Assembly: GCF_003635045.1 (NCBI RefSeq)
Contig: NZ_RBXT01000001.1
Span: 620,001 to 684,000 of the forward strand
DNA: 64,000 nucleotides
Origin: Terracoccus luteus
GTDB lineage: Bacteria; Actinomycetota; Actinomycetes; Actinomycetales; Dermatophilaceae
Direction of reading: 5' to 3'
Below, piece after piece: positions 63,492 through 64,000 of this stretch; position 1 is the first letter of the stretch; the number at the start of each line of letters is the position of its first letter. The position numbers and the translations under genes were made by a program. The notes below the pieces were generated by a model. It was given only the letters and a program-made list of their open reading frames with translations, was not told the origin of the DNA and did not search any database.

Positions 63492-64000
63492 CGGGGCACC
63501 CCGTCGACCACGACGATCTACTGCGCCCGGTGACCGACGTCGCCCGCTCCCTGCTCGGCTGCCATGTCAGCAGGGCGGGCGTGACGGTGCGCATCACGGA
63601 GACCGAGGCCTACGCGGGCCTGACGGACCCCGCCTCGCGGGTGCTGTCGCGCCCGACGGCCCACAACGCGCCCGTCTTCGGCCCACCGGGGCACGCGTTC
63701 GTCTACTTCACCTACGGCCACCACTGGATGATGTGCGTCGTCACCGGGCCGGTCGGCGTGCCCGACGTCGTGCTGCTCCGGGCTGGCGAGGTCGTCGAGG
63801 GTCACGATGTCGTCGCCGCGCGCCGGGGTGGCGCCCGGCCGCGCGACTGGTGCCGTGGGCCGGGACGGCTGACCCGAGCGCTCGGCGTCGACGGCTCCTT
63901 CAGCGGCGTCGACCTCGTGACGGCGCGCCACCGGGGTGGGCCGGACCCCGACGAGGCGTTGCGCCTGACGACGGGGGATGCCGTGGGGCCGGCGTCCGTG
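63488..64000 (+). CDS. AAG/Mpg-family glycosylase, copy 2, divergent and truncated by the window end
   Basis: Starts at GTG in the four-base overlap with copy 1 and remains open to the end of the window (171 residues seen). It shares the fold pattern (VRITETEAYAG, FGPPGHAFVYFTYGHHW, VVLLRAGEVVEG). Catalytic Glu (E40) and Tyr (Y42) are kept, but the His136 position is R51 and the Asn169 position is C83. The TPR(N/T)R segment reads TAHNAP. It may have altered specificity or weak activity. The 3' end is missing, so its length is unknown. Confidence 0.85.
   Translation, partial: MTGHPVDHDDLLRPVTDVARSLLGCHVSRAGVTVRITETEAYAGLTDPASRVLSRPTAHNAPVFGPPGHAFVYFTYGHHWMMCVVTGPVGVPDVVLLRAGEVVEGHDVVAARRGGARPRDWCRGPGRLTRALGVDGSFSGVDLVTARHRGGPDPDEALRLTTGDAVGPASV

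Overview
This window is roughly 72-73% GC (estimated by eye), with many GTG starts, pervasive 4-bp stop/start overlaps and strong G/C third-position bias. Gene content and order point to an actinobacterium, most likely Micrococcales near Intrasporangiaceae. Supporting signs are a division cluster with SepF and DivIVA but no FtsA, PriA-type HisA, an EF-G2 paralogue, UvrA-like and AlkZ-like proteins, and many start codons only 6-8 nt downstream of a TAnnnT -10 box (leaderless mRNAs). The genus cannot be fixed from the sequence alone.

Layout. (1) 1-22.5 kb is the division and cell wall (dcw) cluster: ftsL, ftsI, murE, murF, mraY, murD, ftsW, murG, murC, ftsQ, ftsZ, then pgeF, yggS, sepF, yggT, divIVA, a histone-H1-like/DksA-type zinc-finger protein, lspA and an RluD-type pseudouridine synthase. 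The mur, ftsW and mraY genes make lipid II precursors; ftsL, ftsQ, ftsI, ftsW and ftsZ form the divisome; sepF and divIVA tether and position it. (2) 22.6-32.3 kb is mixed housekeeping: dnaE, an AlkZ-like protein, a second RluA-family synthase, a subtilisin-inhibitor-like lipoprotein divergent from oligopeptidase B, and a DedA protein. (3) 32.3-40.9 kb is histidine biosynthesis: hisD-hisC-hisB-hisH and a small membrane protein, then an antisense UvrA-like ATPase, then hisA/priA and sseB. (4) 41-47.7 kb holds a DUF445 protein, an Ohr/OsmC peroxidase, a CurA-type oxidoreductase, EF-G2 (minus strand) and an MFS transporter. (5) 47.7-55.4 kb is translation: infC-rpmI-rplT behind an attenuator-like leader, a TrmH-family methyltransferase, an orphan PAS histidine kinase and pheS-pheT. 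(6) 55.5-62.8 kb is arginine biosynthesis: argC-argJ-argB-argD-argR-argH behind tandem ARG boxes, with no argF or argG in the window. (7) The right edge carries two tandem alkyladenine glycosylase (Mpg) genes, the second cut by the window end and altered in two base-pocket residues.

No prophage, IS element, CRISPR array, tRNA or rRNA gene was found. The novelty is mostly in non-coding and repeat structure. The octamer GGATGCCG is about ten-fold over-represented on both strands and apparently fixes rare codons. A GTCGAGAGG repeat family forms a 22-bp tandem array with inverted partners and also sits in frame inside argD. There are twin 47-bp hairpin elements upstream of pheS. The infC leader carries a strong terminator hairpin, and infC itself appears to start at ATC. 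A UvrA homologue without the UvrB-binding domain splits the his genes, and the second Mpg paralogue is altered at its active site.
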